A stretch of DNA of 64,000 nucleotides from Ectocarpus siliculosus (GCA_000310025.1 FN648536.1:104703-168702), one strand, 5' to 3'; shown: positions 51,201 through 63,149, counted from the stretch's first letter. Notes: generated by a model not told the origin, from the letters alone. Numbers and translations: made by a program.

Positions 51201-53070
51201 AGAATTGGAGCGGTGTCGAGTAAGAAAGGGTTCTTGGTTGCTGGACGATCTTCCACCCCGAGGAGGACATGATAACTCTACAAGAAAAGAAGGGGGGGTC
51301 CGCGATTGATGCACACAACTCTCCTTGCGAAAAGTAAGGTTTTCAGGCGGGGTCTTGTTTCTTTGTTGTCTCTTGGCGGTCTCAAACATGCGCAGTTTCG
51401 ATGCACTTCGGGGTGGTCCATGAAGTTGATCAAAATCCGAGATATACCTGTCTTCATTCCGATATTGCTCGTGTTCGGGGGAGAGCTGCACCACCTCGCT
51501 CGAAAGTGGGATGATAACCTACAGTTGAAATGGGGTTCCACCTCCTATAGTTTTGGCAAGAGTGGCTGACAGGACAGAATAAATACTCATGGACATGACG
51601 CGGCCGTTGGGTTCTTTCGTGCAGGGAAGAACGAGCTGATGAGCGGCTGGTGCCCTCGCGACGGGAACAAGTTGACGGGAGGGGAAAGGCCAAGGCTTGT
51701 CTTCTGTCCAAAATCCTTTTTGCCGGTGACGAATTATACTATCCGTCTCATTCCCGTTTTTAAGACATTTATGCGATTCGTTGATTGCTATGTGCTCTGC
51801 CGCTGACAATTTTTTGCAAAGACTCGCTTCAGGAAATTCCATGCAAGATAGTATGCCGTCTCCCCGGGGGACAACCTCCGGACGAAGGCAGCGGCATTAT
51901 TAGTCGTGTTTGGGGCTATGTTTGATATCATTCGCCTATTCGAATGTTTCGTATTGGGGTCAATGGTGCGGACAACGTACTGTACCTCTCTGAGCATGTG
52001 AGTGACAAGCTGTTCTCCACGTCGGTCGATAGACCCATCGGGTGACGGTGTGATGATTTCTCGTCAACATATCTCCAAACAAGAGGCCAAAGATAACGGT
52101 AGACCTGATGTATCTGTAGTTGGTTGAAACTCTCCACGCACGACCGCATGCACCATTGGTGGATCATTCAGAAAAAATCACATTTCATAACCAACCTCGG
52201 ACTTCACGCTTCGAGCAAGACGCCTGTAACATACTGTAGTTTGACGTTTGGTCGAGTGGCATGGAGGATCCTCGCTTGCTTTTAGCGTGAAGGGCTGAAT
52301 GTGGACGACCTTACCGTAGTTCCTTTTCTCGCCCTTGATTGTTCGCGTTTCGCGTGCGATGCTCTTGTTGTGCAAAGGGTTCGCTGATTGGGCGAGCGGG
52401 AACAGTGTTTGATCCGCCGGGGAGCAACCACTACACGCATTCCCTCCGGGTAAGATAAAACAGTACTGAACTCACTCTGTCCTTCTCTCTCGCGGTTGAT
52501 TTGTCCATTTCTTCGGTGTTTCGCTACGTGAAGGCAAAACAAGATTAGTTCGCCGCCATTCAAACCTCCCGTCGAGATTGTTGTACTTTACCACTAATAA
52601 GCGTGGAGCCTTTATTCGGCCCTTGCAAAACAACGGCCGCCCAGCTGTTTGAAAGAGAGTCATCATTTGCATTTCACAGAAGAAGTCTTCAATCTACCAA
52701 ACGGATATGTAAAATAGGTGGACTGTTGGGATTATTTTACTCAATTCCGTTCGGAACTTGGCAGGTTAATCCTAATACCTGTAGACTAGGCTTTCGATGA
52801 TATTTACAGAAGAATATATTAAATGGTTTCGGCCTGGGCTTTTGCTCATGAATGAACTGCCTATGATCACACATACGCGTAGTTTCTTGTGCACAATTTG
52901 GCATCTTCACGAAGGGTACTTGCTGCATGTTGTGTCTTCGAACGCCTACTACATATCAGGCGGTGACGGACAGCGTGGTTCTCACGGTTTCTCGAGAAGA
53001 CATGACCACCTTCAGCTACAGCAACCCGGGCGTTTTCACGGCAATCCATGATCTACAGTTTGTGTGCTAG
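39207..53070 (+). CDS. Metallo-beta-lactamase-fold protein with cyclic-nucleotide-binding domains
   Basis: Probably a cAMP/cGMP-responsive hydrolase-like protein; substrate unknown. Phase-matched exons: 39207-39527, 40583-40747, 41210-41275 (less certain), 41354-41538, a long exon starting between ~41798 and 41885 and ending 43059, 44140-44235, 44376-44483, 44817-44991, 45892-46086, 46325-46531, 47242-47360, 48232-48313, 48404-48472, then after unresolved exons 49613-49681, 50324-50479, 50762-50861, and a last exon 52960-53070 (TAG). The start is MGSNMRTAESSSL. The long exon carries about 300 disordered, charged residues before GTTVLGNSHGFDPNG. The MBL domain has THCHADHDAG (HxHxDH), FSADHMNDP and PWHHDLIYHEAG. 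CNBD1 has RRGDCYGEE and an Arg eight residues after the Glu, as in working phosphate-binding cassettes. CNBD parts recur around 49.6-50.5 kb and 50.8-53.0 kb. Intron 5 seems to use a GC donor. Missing exons lie at 48473-49612 and 50862-52959. Confidence 0.85.
41059..41108. repeat. Two-copy 25-bp tandem repeat
   Basis: The word atccaatggcctcaacaga occurs twice in tandem, in an intron of the MBL/CNBD gene. Confidence 0.8.
43240..43990. repeat. Degenerate repeats of a cctgaattc motif in the GC-AG intron
   Basis: Variants of gcctgaattcag, its complement and shorter cctgaa/cctgat words recur many times, most densely at 43249-43425 and more thinly to about 43985. They have no fixed period and are partly palindromic. 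Confidence 0.55.
45440..45660 (+). mobile_element. tRNA-derived SINE or tRNA pseudogene in an intron
   Basis: A pol III A box (tggtctagtgg, 45447-45457) and B box (gttcgaatc, 45492-45500) are spaced as in a tRNA, with partly complementary ends (gcccc and gggg). The acceptor and T stems have several mismatches and no normal anticodon arm can be drawn, so it is not a working tRNA. An AT-rich body of about 150 bp follows. The head resembles tRNA-Glu/Gly D-arm sequence (established consensus). It lies in intron 8 of the MBL/CNBD gene. Confidence 0.6.
45841..45862. repeat. (AC)n microsatellite
   Basis: Eleven ac units, about 30 bp upstream of the acceptor of the exon at 45892. Confidence 0.95.
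48105..48123. repeat. Short interstitial telomere-type repeat
   Basis: The sequence ggttagggttagggttag holds nearly three TTAGGG units in an intron of the MBL/CNBD gene. Confidence 0.85.
48580..48650. repeat. Minisatellite of caccgaggcag units
   Basis: Five to six imperfect 10-11 bp units (acaccgagac, aacaccgagg, cagcaccgag and variants) lie in an intron between CNBD exons. Confidence 0.85.
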
Positions 53071-56000
53071 TTGTTCTTACTTGGACAGTACTGGAAGTGA
53101 GATTCTGCTCATGCTTGTCGCATCGTACAAGATATTATTATTTATTGTGGTTGTTTCCTATGCTGAAAAATAATACAATGACAACAAGGTTTAGAACCCT
53201 CTGCGAGATCAAGTATTTTTGTCTTTTTCGCTCCGCATCGGAGTGTGTGTCGTCATCTTGAGGGTAAGATGGTCAATGGGGGGTCGGGTTCATGCCACGA
53301 ATAGTGGAGAAGAAAGGAGTATTGCAATAACTTGGACCGCAGCCAAAAAATTGCGTTGTGATTTACATGCACAACACGCGCACTACGTGGATGAGGAGCT
53401 CTGGCCACCGATTGCTTGAAGGGGTCTATGATTGAACCGTCTCTTGCGCTGCAAAGGAGATTCGATCCGTTGCAACTCCGAGGGAAATCATGTACTCTGT
53501 AACAGTGGTGTTCACGCTTTCGGCCCAGGTGGTTTACTCATCATCCTATAGCATAACAGCGACTGGCTAGGGTCCAATTATTTTAGTTCATTTCNNNNNN
53601 NNNNNNNNNNNNNNNNNNNNNNNNNNNNNNNNNNNNNNNNNNNNNNNNNNNNNNNNNNNNNNNNNNNNNNNNNNNNNNNNNNNNNNNNNNNNNNGATGCC
53701 AGCTCAAGGGGGACAAATCAAGGTGGGACTAGCAAGGAGGGGAGGGACTATCCATGCAGTGACTCACAGGTTAGTTGCTATTTTAGCTGTGTGGTAAAAG
53801 TTCCTTCGTCAGAATCGACCGTACCGATTAAACACGTGAGGGACGAGACCCTAGGGGGGTCCCGTCACCGATTCAGATGTACCCGAAGGTACCCTAGCCC
53901 TCCTCAAACCATCGGGAGATGGAATGAATCCTTTCTAGTATTAGCGCCCGTTCATGCTACCGTGACAACTCTGTAGGTCTCCGACCACAACAAACCACCG
54001 TTCCAACAATGAAAATCCTTCACAGAGACATTCTTGCAACTTCATCACTCACGCTTACCCCCACATGGCATGCATACACGATCACTTTTTCCAAGTTCAA
54101 AACTCCCTAACTGGAACCAAAAGGCATGTTGATACTTTGCTACACACACACCCTGACATGCTTGGATGTATAAAATACACACCATTCCGTAAGGGTGCAC
54201 ATATTCACACACCACCCGACGAACCAACTACCCAACCTCTTCCCTCTACACCTTCCCAGCATAACATACAGATAGATACACAAGATGGCTACCAAACTGT
54301 CTTGTTGACCCTGTTACCCACAGGGGAGATATCGCTGTGTGCTGCTCGGGAAATCGTGGAAAAACAGAATTTTCGCTGATGCTATGGATTCATTGCTAAT
54401 CTGTCGTAGACTCTTTCCTTCGATCGATAGAGCTGGATTTCGTTGGGTCATATTTGATGAAATAAAAAAAAGGCATGTTGCTTGTTCGTCACGTCATTTT
54501 CAGAGGGCCGGTCTACTCGAAGAATACCAAAGATGGAAGCGGCGAGTCGCGCTCCTCCAGACGACAGAACAACAGTGCAACATAGGGTCCTATCAACCCG
54601 ACCCGACAAAACCGACCTGCTTGTAAGGTTTGTAACGTAAAAATAAACTCTGATTCCTGCATACCACCCTGGAAAGGTTAGCACCGACCTACTGCCATAC
54701 ACACAGCGCTACCAACCTCGACGGTGAATTGCGATGATGAACAAGGAAGGGTGCGAAGGCAGTACCAGGAGACGTCCGGTCGCGGCCTACGACATCTCTC
54801 ACGAGTGGAGCAACTGGGAGACTTCTTGGCACGAGCAATCCGAAGCAGCGTGCGTGTCCTTGTCGACGACCGTCCCATAAAGTCTTCAGAGGTCGAGGGT
54901 GGGGGCGTGGCCTTCGTCGCGACGTCCGGGAATCTCAACCCAGATCGTTGGCCTCAACTGGCCTGACCCGAAGGACGTTGAGGCAATCCCATCACAACCA
55001 TTCCAAGTCACCAAATCGAATGCCACAAAGACCGATGCGGAGCAAGCGCTTCCACCACACGGTGCCACTGCTTTGCCGACACCCCCGTGCATTTTGAAGA
55101 ACAACGTGCTCAGGACTTGTAGATGCGCGTGTACTACGCCGGCAGGACAACGAAAAACAGTTCTTCAATCCCAGCAAGGAACGCAAAGAACCTACCTCCA
55201 TGGAATGCCACCAACACGGCAACGACACCGACGGCGATCGCCCGGACACAAGTCGGTGACACGCCCGCAGAAAACAAGCAGAATGACAGAAAGCAAAGCC
55301 GACACGCGCGGACCCATGTCGGAGCGCCGACGGATGCATGTATGCATGGACCCCGTCCCGGGGGAAGGGCAGAGAACGAAACCACAAGGACAACGAGAGC
55401 AGACGACGTTGTTAGACCACGAAGCGTGTTATCCACTTGAAGCACACCCACAACGTCGAGACAATGACAACGAAATCGTATGCACGCCTTTGAAGGGCAA
55501 CAGCAGCATGTATGTCTAGTCTACATGCCGATGCTGCTGGATAAGAGAGTCATTCGCCGCAGGATGCAAGTCCGGAACAGGACTGACTGAGACAGGCCAT
55601 TCTCGACATCAGAGCGGCGGGAACCCTGTAGCTCGCATCAGGAAAATGGCGGAACATCGACCACAGGAATGGCACGACAACGACGCCGGGTGGACCACGA
55701 GAAAATGTAAACAACCAGGTACTTCAAAACCGTACGAGAGGAAGAAAGTAATCCTACATCGCCGTCTGCTCCCATGCCCCGACTTCGATTTTGGCACTGA
55801 CGCGCCCGGTCAATGCCAAGGCATTGTGACGAACGAACATGCACGAACGGAGCGGGTGTCTTCTCGCCGCCAGCATTTCCAAGCGGCCTTCATCACATGC
55901 TTGATGGAACAATTTAACCACGCCCGGGATCCGGAGGAAGAAGTGGACTAGAAAACAGGCCAAAGGTTGCAAAATTTGCGAATGGTCTGGATAATTTCAG

Positions 56001-56743
56001 TGTCGAGAAGAGGCCACGCTGAAACTAATCGGTATCATATTTAGACTACAGTCGTACCGGTTGAACTACAAACGCACACCAGACCCCATCCATTCAAAGG
56101 GGGCTTGTCGCAGCACGGGGCTTATCTGTGCCGCAGCTACGCTTTCCGAGGGGCTGCTTGCCAGCCGAAGAACCTTGTCACCCGTCCACACTGGCTGCCC
56201 GAGAAACGAAACACGCCTCAGGACCAGATTGTCGCATGGCCAGAGCGTGTACACGCTCTCGTGCAGCCATCGCGCACAGACCGGAGGACATCACCAACAA
56301 GACTGACATTTTTCAGCTACACGTACGTTTTGCATGAGGGAAGGCTCTCCTGAGCGCCCTTTCCTTTTGTCCCAACCCCACACCATACAACTAGCCTATC
56401 AAAAAATATACTATTGGAGCGCACACAGGAAACCGTTAGTCTCTCTTTCCTGCAGCAGCAACTCACTCAGAACTAAGTCGTTCAACACCGTAAATACGCG
56501 TGCCTATTTTTCTTGTTTGATGGTCGACGCCCATCGAGCGCGAATGCATTCATTCCATGCACCACTAGCGAACACGATCAGGGTGGTAGTACCGCGCATA
56601 CATCCAACAACAACACAGACTCAGGGGGTGACGGCACTTCCCGGGAACGGGACAGGGACAACCAAGAGGGCGGACTAAACCACACAAGACAAACAAAAAA
56701 ACACCCCTCCCTGTAGCTTAGCAAGACGGAAAATACCAAAAAA
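53071..56743. other. Convergent intergenic region with a gap
   Basis: It lies between the 3' ends of the MBL/CNBD gene (plus) and UTP18 (minus). Several open frames of 80-200 codons occur at 54.7-56.0 kb on both strands, but none has a recognisable domain or phase-consistent splice partners, so I call no gene. Confidence 0.3.
53595..53694. other. Assembly gap (100 N)
   Basis: Exactly 100 N, a placeholder for an unknown gap size, downstream of the MBL/CNBD gene. Confidence 0.99.
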
Positions 56744-59700
56744 TCACGCCTGCGGGTAGTGGCGGATGCGGTAGAGCAGCACGCAACCGCGGTCGTTCCC
56801 GACAGCAAGAAACCCTCCCCCGGGGGAGAAGTCTAGCGCGAAGGGGTACCGCACGGGCGTCCTCTCCGTGGGCCAGTTCGTGAACGGCGTGCACGACGCA
56901 GAGTGAACAACCTTGAGCGCATCCCGCTGCTGGTTGGACGCGATCGCCAGCATCTGGGTTGTGGATTGTGAGAAGAGCGGCGAGCGAGCGTTCGTTTCAG
57001 CTCTCGACAGTTTCAGCGAAAACGAAGAAAGCGAGGAGTTGGCCACGTTCTTCCGGAGCGCACCACTCTTAGGGAGAGGCGTCCTGAGACGACCGGCAGC
57101 GTCCTGAGACGGCCGGCAGCGTCCTGAGACGGCCGGCAGTGTCCTGACAGAAATAAGCTCTATCACGCGAAGTGAATGATGGCGAAACCCAGAGGCGCCC
57201 GGTGTCAACCAAAGCAAAGAGGGGTACATTGAAGACAACGATGAGTTGGACAACGTACACCAAACGGCTCCACACCTAGAGAAGGCTATTTGAAATAGCA
57301 CGAACATTCCGTAAACTTGCAGCGGTGAATACAATTTCCCGTCATGTGACGTGGAACTATAGGCCGCCTAGAACCTAGAGAAGCCGCATCCGACTTTTCC
57401 TGGAAGACCGAGCTGGTGGAGCGCGGGTGTACTCCGCTACACATGAAATCGCGCGAAACTGTGGACTGGATACATCACCTGTCCATCCGGGCTGAATTTG
57501 GTCGTGGTCACCGGTGTCGTCAGGCTCATCACTGCCTTAAGCGGCGATGGCCGAAGAACCCTCTTGCCGGTCTACCACAAAAAAAAAACACGAGCGAAGA
57601 CGTTGGATGGGAAGAGGCACGCGGCCGGACAATCAATGAGGGAAAAAAAAAAAGACCAGGACTTGTGCGTGCAGCAGAGCAGTTTGCCATTCATGGAAGC
57701 GTAGCGGGGCACGAGCTCGCATGAGCAGAGACGACCCGAGCCCGGTCGCGAGTAGCGTGGCGAATTGTGTGCATGACACTTCAAAAGTTCAGATCCGACT
57801 CGTCGTCGCGGTGTTTTCGCGGAAGCACTGAACACGTATAGCAAGGCTTGATCACAGAAGCTGATCTCTGTCAAGGGGGGGAAATTTATGTACCTAGAAA
57901 AAACACAAAAAAATGTAAAACTTCGTGGGCGCGTATGTCCTCTACCACGAGCAAAAGAATCCAGAGCGTCCGGAACACCACTTGGCTCTTCCGCTCGACT
58001 CATGGAAACAAATCACCGACAGCCGTGAGTGTCACAAACACGACAACCGCACCATAACGCCGGTCATCGTGTACAGTACGGAGACGAATCTGCACCAGAT
58101 ACATCGAGCACGCGTAAGATCTACAGTCGTGGCTCCGATAGAAGAAGGTGGTGTGACAAAGGCCCTCTACCCTCTTATATCGGAGCCCCCTCTAATAAGT
58201 ACCCTCTTGTATCCGAGCCACGATTGCTCTGTATGTACAGTCATTCCGTCGGTTAAGGACACACATGGCTGTTGTTTTAAACAAGCGTCCTTAAGCCGGG
58301 GAAGTGTCCTTAAGGTTGATACCCCTCCTAATGTTGTACGTTCTGCTAGCCACCATATGCCTGCGAAAAAAAAAGTTGTTCTTCACCGGGAGAGTGTCCT
58401 TGAAAACGGTTTCCTTAACCGAGGTATGACTGTACCTCCAGAGCGTCGGCGTCGTAGACGTTCACCACTCCGCTATCGCTACCCACGGCCGTGAGCCGCT
58501 GCGGCGACGAGGAGGTCGGTCCCTTAGACGCTAGGCTGCTCGTGCACGTACCGCCCTGCACCGAACAAAAAAAAAAAACGGTGAAGGGAGTGAAAAAAAT
58601 CAATACCCCATGTTGGTCATCGTACTCTGATGCTTTGGACGCCTGACGGGCGGGCGAACGCGTGAAAACGTCATCTCGTAAGGGTGGGTTCGAAAAGCCT
58701 CCCCACCCTCTAGGGGTCTCAAGAGTTGATAACCCGTGGGCACATGTGCTGGTACGGCCTCTCCTAACGGGGTCGACACTCCTCGTCAAGGTATTAATAG
58801 TAATCAAAATGGATTCGCGCACCGGCCGGTCGTCTATGAAACATGCCGGTCCTAAAGCTGGAGCTACAAGGCCGCCAAAGGAAAGGAACGATGATCAGAG
58901 CAAAGGGCATACACATCACAATGTATCTGCGCCTCTCGACTCTGGCAGCTTTGTATTGAGACGGCAGCGAGGGCGCGAAGGCACCACAAAAATTCCCCCT
59001 TAGCGAAACCGAGGGGCCGTCGCGAACAGCTTCATCAAGCGGTACAGGACCAAGAAGGCAGAGGGGCACGGCAACTGCGGCAGCAACAGGGGCGGCGGCC
59101 ACGGCAAAACCTGCCTGAAACCGTCCGTACAGGCACTTGGAGGGAAAAAAGGCCAAGCACTTGAGAAAAAGAGGCAGGTTCTTGAGAAAAAAAGAAGGCA
59201 GGCACTCACCTCGTTGAAGAAGCGGAGGACGCACCGCCGGGAGCGGATGTCGAACTTGTAAACGTCCGCGTCCGCGCCCGAGGCCAGCACGTACCGGCTG
59301 TCCGGGGAGAAGGTCACCGCCGTGGCGGTGGAGTTGAGCTTGAAGTCTGCCGCCCACTGCTTGGTCTTGCTCGACAGCAGGAGAACGTACCCTTTTTTGG
59401 TGCGGGAAGGACACAACGAACGGCCAAGCAGCGGGCGGCACCCGCGCGCGACACGTCAACACGGCGGCGACAGGCACGGCGAACACACACCGGTGACACC
59501 AGCAACAACACGAACAAGATGTATATATACCATGATGTGTACATTTATTGGAGTGTCATTAAATTATTGGTTCATTGTGGAGTACATTGTGGGCTTGCGA
59601 AACGGCTAGTGCGCGACAAGGAGAAGCGGGGGATGCAAGTGGCGACCGCTTCCTGCTTGCTAGGCCTTGCACGCCATCATCTCCGACGGCACCAAAAAAA

Positions 59701-62054
59701 AGCGAAAATGAAAGACACACACACAGCAGCGATGGAGGGGTGGGTAGAGCGCTACGACAGCAGTGCATCTCCCTAGCGCAGTCATATTGATGATTTTGGT
59801 GCCGGTTGGCAGCAGCAGCGAAGGCTAACGGCACAAATCTGCGATAGCGGGACAACTCTGACAACACGGCGCAGACAACAGCGGTACTGGGAAAACCAAC
59901 AACAACCGATGAGCAAGCCTGCACCCGCCCTTGCCTCTGGCCATCCGTCCTCAAACCCTCCAACACACACCTGGCCGCTGTCTTGACCTCAAGCGCGGTA
60001 AACTACCGTAAAAAACTCAAAAAAAAAATAGAGGGGGGTACTTATGGTGGGGTGAAAAAGTCCAGCAGCGAACACTTGGATGATAAATGACGTGGGTATC
60101 AAGTTCAACGTGAATCGTGTCATAACTCAACGAGAATCGCAATTCTTCCCTCCACATCAGCAAAAAAAGAAAGAAAAAAAAAACCGGAGTCGACGTCACA
60201 GCTCCCGTGACAACTCGGGCTCTGGACACGCAACTGAAAAGAGAACCAAGTCCCCCACGGGCAGCAGCAGCAGCCGCCGACGCCTCGCCCACCTCCGCTT
60301 CCGATGAACGCCAGCCACTGCCCGTCGGGCGACGCTGCGAAGGTCTCCAGGTGCTTCTCCGTCCTTCCGGAGGAGAAAACTCTGGGAATTTTCAGCACCT
60401 TGCCGGTGACCACGTCGTACGAGTAGAAGAAGGACCGCCTGCCCGTGACGATGGCCTGAAGCGAGCGTCAAAACCGGCCATCAGGAGTTGGGCATCAAGC
60501 ACGCCATGGTGTGGCAAGCACCAACCCCACCATCGGGAGGCACAGGCATCAAGCACGCCATGGTGTGGCAAGCGTCGAACCAACCATGGAGGGGGTAGGC
60601 ATGAAGCACACTGACGGTGGGATAACCCCGTCTTAACGGCGCGATGAAAAAAAACTCCGTGGACCTCAAGAGTCGGCGACAAGTTAGTTGCCTGTAAGAA
60701 GGGAACCAACATGCCTTCCCCTCCCCCCATCCTCTTTCAGCAAAAGAAATACAAGCTGTGCTGTTGCTTTTGGCGTATACGCCGATGGAAACAAGGGCGA
60801 CAAACGGCAGTTCGACTTTGCAAAACAAGGGTGGCAAGCGGCGGTCCGACTTTGCAGTTAGGGTGCACGGACGGTCCTTGCCTTTTCCGGACCTCACCTT
60901 TGTTTTACGCCGTAGCGGGCAACCGCAACAGTCTGCGAGATGCTTTTCGTCATGTTTTCATCGCACACAAGAATTGCTGCCTCAAAACGGGGGACTCTGA
61001 CGGCTGCGTGCAAGGCAGCACACGGGCAGGCAAAGGCGGCCACTTTGACTACACGCAGCCTCAAAAACACGCTGCTTATCGTGCGCACTGCTGTATTCTT
61101 CGAAGCAAGAGGCATACATGCGCGCAGAAGGAACGCGGTGGGAAAAGCTCCCTTACGCTGGCGTGCTTCAACAAGACCAACGCGAAAAATAAGACGATGC
61201 GTCAGAAGCGAGGAGGGACGCATGACGACCGCGGGGCTAACCTGCTCCGCCCCGGTGAAGGCGGCGCTTGTGATCGGGAGGTCCTCGAAAAAAATGCTGT
61301 GTACCTTGGCGTTTCGCACGCCGTCCACCTACATTGACATTGGAGTGTAACACGAAGCAATGCAATGAAATGCGAGTACCGATGTATTTGCGTGCGGACA
61401 GAGGTGCAAGACAGCAGCATCGTGAGGGAAAAATCCCGCCGACGCACGTCAACGAAAAAGAGAGAAAATGAAGACGAGGGAGGGCAGGGAAAGGGACACA
61501 CGGAGAGGGGAAAGAAAAGAGTGAAACAGACGCACCCAAGGGGGTGCCAACAGAGCCGCCATGTGTAGCACGGCACGGCAAACATCGGCATTCGCGAAAA
61601 CGACGCCGCAGCAGGGCCGGCGGTGCCGGCTGGTGCGGAGCACGAAACTACCCTAAAACCATAATTGCAAGTTCCATGTGTAGAGTAAAAAACCACCTCG
61701 CCACCACGACTGGAGCCCAAAAGGCGACGACAAACTCTTCCCTACGTTCGCGCAAGAGCAGCAAAAACGCGCCGCAGCCGGGCACGCGAGGGAAAGGCCA
61801 ACAACACACTATTTTCCTACGTTCTCGCGTGAGAGCAGCAAAAACGCGCCGCAGCCGGGCACGCGAGGGAAAGGCCAACAACACACTATTTTCCTACGTT
61901 CTCGCGTGAGAGCAGCAAAAACGCGCCGCACCACACCTGAAAGAGACGGAGGGTCTTGTCGAAGCCGCCCGCTAGCAGCAGCTCTCCCGTCGGGTGAAAG
62001 CTCACCGCACGCACGGTGGCCTTGGCTGGATCGTGCTGGTTGGCGTCCTTGCAC
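56744..62054 (-). CDS. UTP18: UTP18, U3 snoRNP-associated WD40 protein (partial, N-terminus missing)
   Basis: A component of the small-subunit processome, which processes 18S pre-rRNA in the nucleolus. Minus-strand exons: 62054-61937, 61328-61242, 60455-60293, 59391-59210, 58555-58436, 57571-57479, 56953-56744 (TGA). They give 973 nt (about 323 residues) with matching phases. Family landmarks in order: VRAVSFHPTGELLLAGGFDK, the VDGVRNAKVHSIFFEDLPI segment, RRSFFYSYDVVTGKV followed by KIPRVF, SPDGQWLAFIGSGGYVLLLS, KTKQWAADFKLN, VGSDSGVVNVYDADAL, RPSPLKAVMSL, and the ending ALDFSPGGGFLAVGND then VLLYRIRHYPQA. These match the UTP18 WD repeats and its conserved C-terminus. The first exon seen begins with two bases missing from its first codon, so 5' exons lie above 62054, perhaps beyond the LINE and outside the window. 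The acceptor at 59391 (AAAAAAG) is weak but is the only one in reach. Confidence 0.92.
57081..57150. repeat. 20-bp minisatellite
   Basis: The unit gtcctgagacggccggcagc starts at 57081, 57101 and 57121, with a partial fourth at 57141, in the last intron of UTP18. Confidence 0.95.
58122..58233. mobile_element. MITE in a UTP18 intron (element 2)
   Basis: The left end tacagtcgtggctccgatag is inverted relative to the right end (atccgagccacgattgctct then gta). It is related to the SAT intron element at 24495-24685 through the ggctccga termini and internal gtgtgacaaaggc and cctctaataag words. Confidence 0.65.
58236..58434. mobile_element. MITE whose terminal repeat forms a UTP18 splice donor (element 1)
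   Basis: The left end tacagtcattccgtcggtta then aggaca and the right end tccttaaccgaggtatgact then gta are inverted matches of about 25 bp starting at a TA. TA-flanked CAGT termini with a CCTCGGTTAA core are typical of pogo/Tigger-like MITEs (established knowledge, assignment tentative). The right end stops 1 base before the exon boundary at 58436. Confidence 0.75.
61739..61930. repeat. 75-77 bp minisatellite, about 2.6 copies
   Basis: Units start at cctacgtt (61741, 61816, 61893) and contain gagagcagcaaaaacgcgcc and cgcgagggaaaggccaacaa. The last partial unit ends 7 bp from the UTP18 exon at 61937. Confidence 0.95.
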
Positions 62055-63149
62055 CTAAGAGCGACATGTCCGGAAGGAGAGTTAGTTTCCCCAAGGAAAG
62101 CTGGCAAGTATACGTGTTTTTCACCATCCAGTGTATAACGACAAACATGGGTTTGTCATGTATTGGGTATTTTTAGTTGGCACTTTCGGGGACGCGATAT
62201 GCCACACAACGCGCACGGGCTTCAGTGCAGAAGCAGGAGTATCTACATAGTCCTCGCTCTTTTCTTCATTGGCAGTTACTATGCAGAAATGTGTGAACCT
62301 AGGTTGCATTCGTTCACTCACAAAGTCGTTCCGGGTACATCGTTCGGAACAAAACTGCAAGCAATCCAAGGCGAGAATTCTCGCTCGCTTCTGAGTGGCA
62401 ACACATCTCTCTCCGAAATGTTCCGGTTTTGACGCCGTCAGCGCATAGTAGTTATTGTTATTCGACCCCCCTCCCCCTCCTCGCCGACCAAGCCCTCACT
62501 TCACAGAATTCCGTTTTGTTAAACCCCCCCCCCCCCCCACGCCCCCCCCGGTGTTTGCCATCGAGGTTTGGGTTTTCGTCGCTTGGCAACGACGTTGTAA
62601 AACAAGCCCCCCACTCGGTGTTTGCCATCGGGATTGGGTTTTCGTCGCTTGGCAACGACGTTGTAAAACAAGCCAATTCACTTCGTGAACTCGGCAACCA
62701 GGTTACCGGTTTTTTTTTTTTACCTCGGTTTTTTTTTTTTGGCGGTAACCATAATGGTGGTCGAGTAGATCATGTTGTGCGGGGTCGAGAAACCTCACTC
62801 CGCGCAACGGGGGATGATCGCACCACGTTGTGTTAAAATGGTCAAGCTTCCTCGAGGCAGTTACACAGTGCTTACAACTGTCTCTGGAAGTGAAAGCACC
62901 AGAAAATAAATTAAGTCATACGTAGCTGTCATCCGTACGCAAGGAAGTAAGCACAAGATGCCGAACACCCTTAGCAGGATGCAGCTCACCCTTCATGCGA
63001 CTCGCCAAATACCTCACGGCGCTTCGCGCTTGGTGATGTGAGAGCCTGGTCCGGTGAGAACCCGGCGTGCTCCGTCCCGGCTTTGTAGGGATGCGAGGTC
63101 AATGGTCAAACGACTACGGCATGCACGACTATGAGTACACCCCCCCCAC
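62055..63149. other. Non-coding region upstream of the visible UTP18 exons
   Basis: No N-terminal UTP18 exon could be found here. It contains poly-C tracts near 62527-62550 and a two-copy 67-bp repeat, so it is probably intron or intergenic DNA. Confidence 0.35.
62551..62680. repeat. Two-copy 67-bp tandem repeat
   Basis: Copies starting gtgtttgccatcg at 62551 and 62618 share gttttcgtcgcttggcaacg and acgttgtaaaacaagcc. Confidence 0.9.

Noticed and set aside
54724..55519. Open frames of 80-206 codons on both strands
   Set aside because: No recognisable domain, no convincing splice partners, and comparable open frames occur on the opposite strand.
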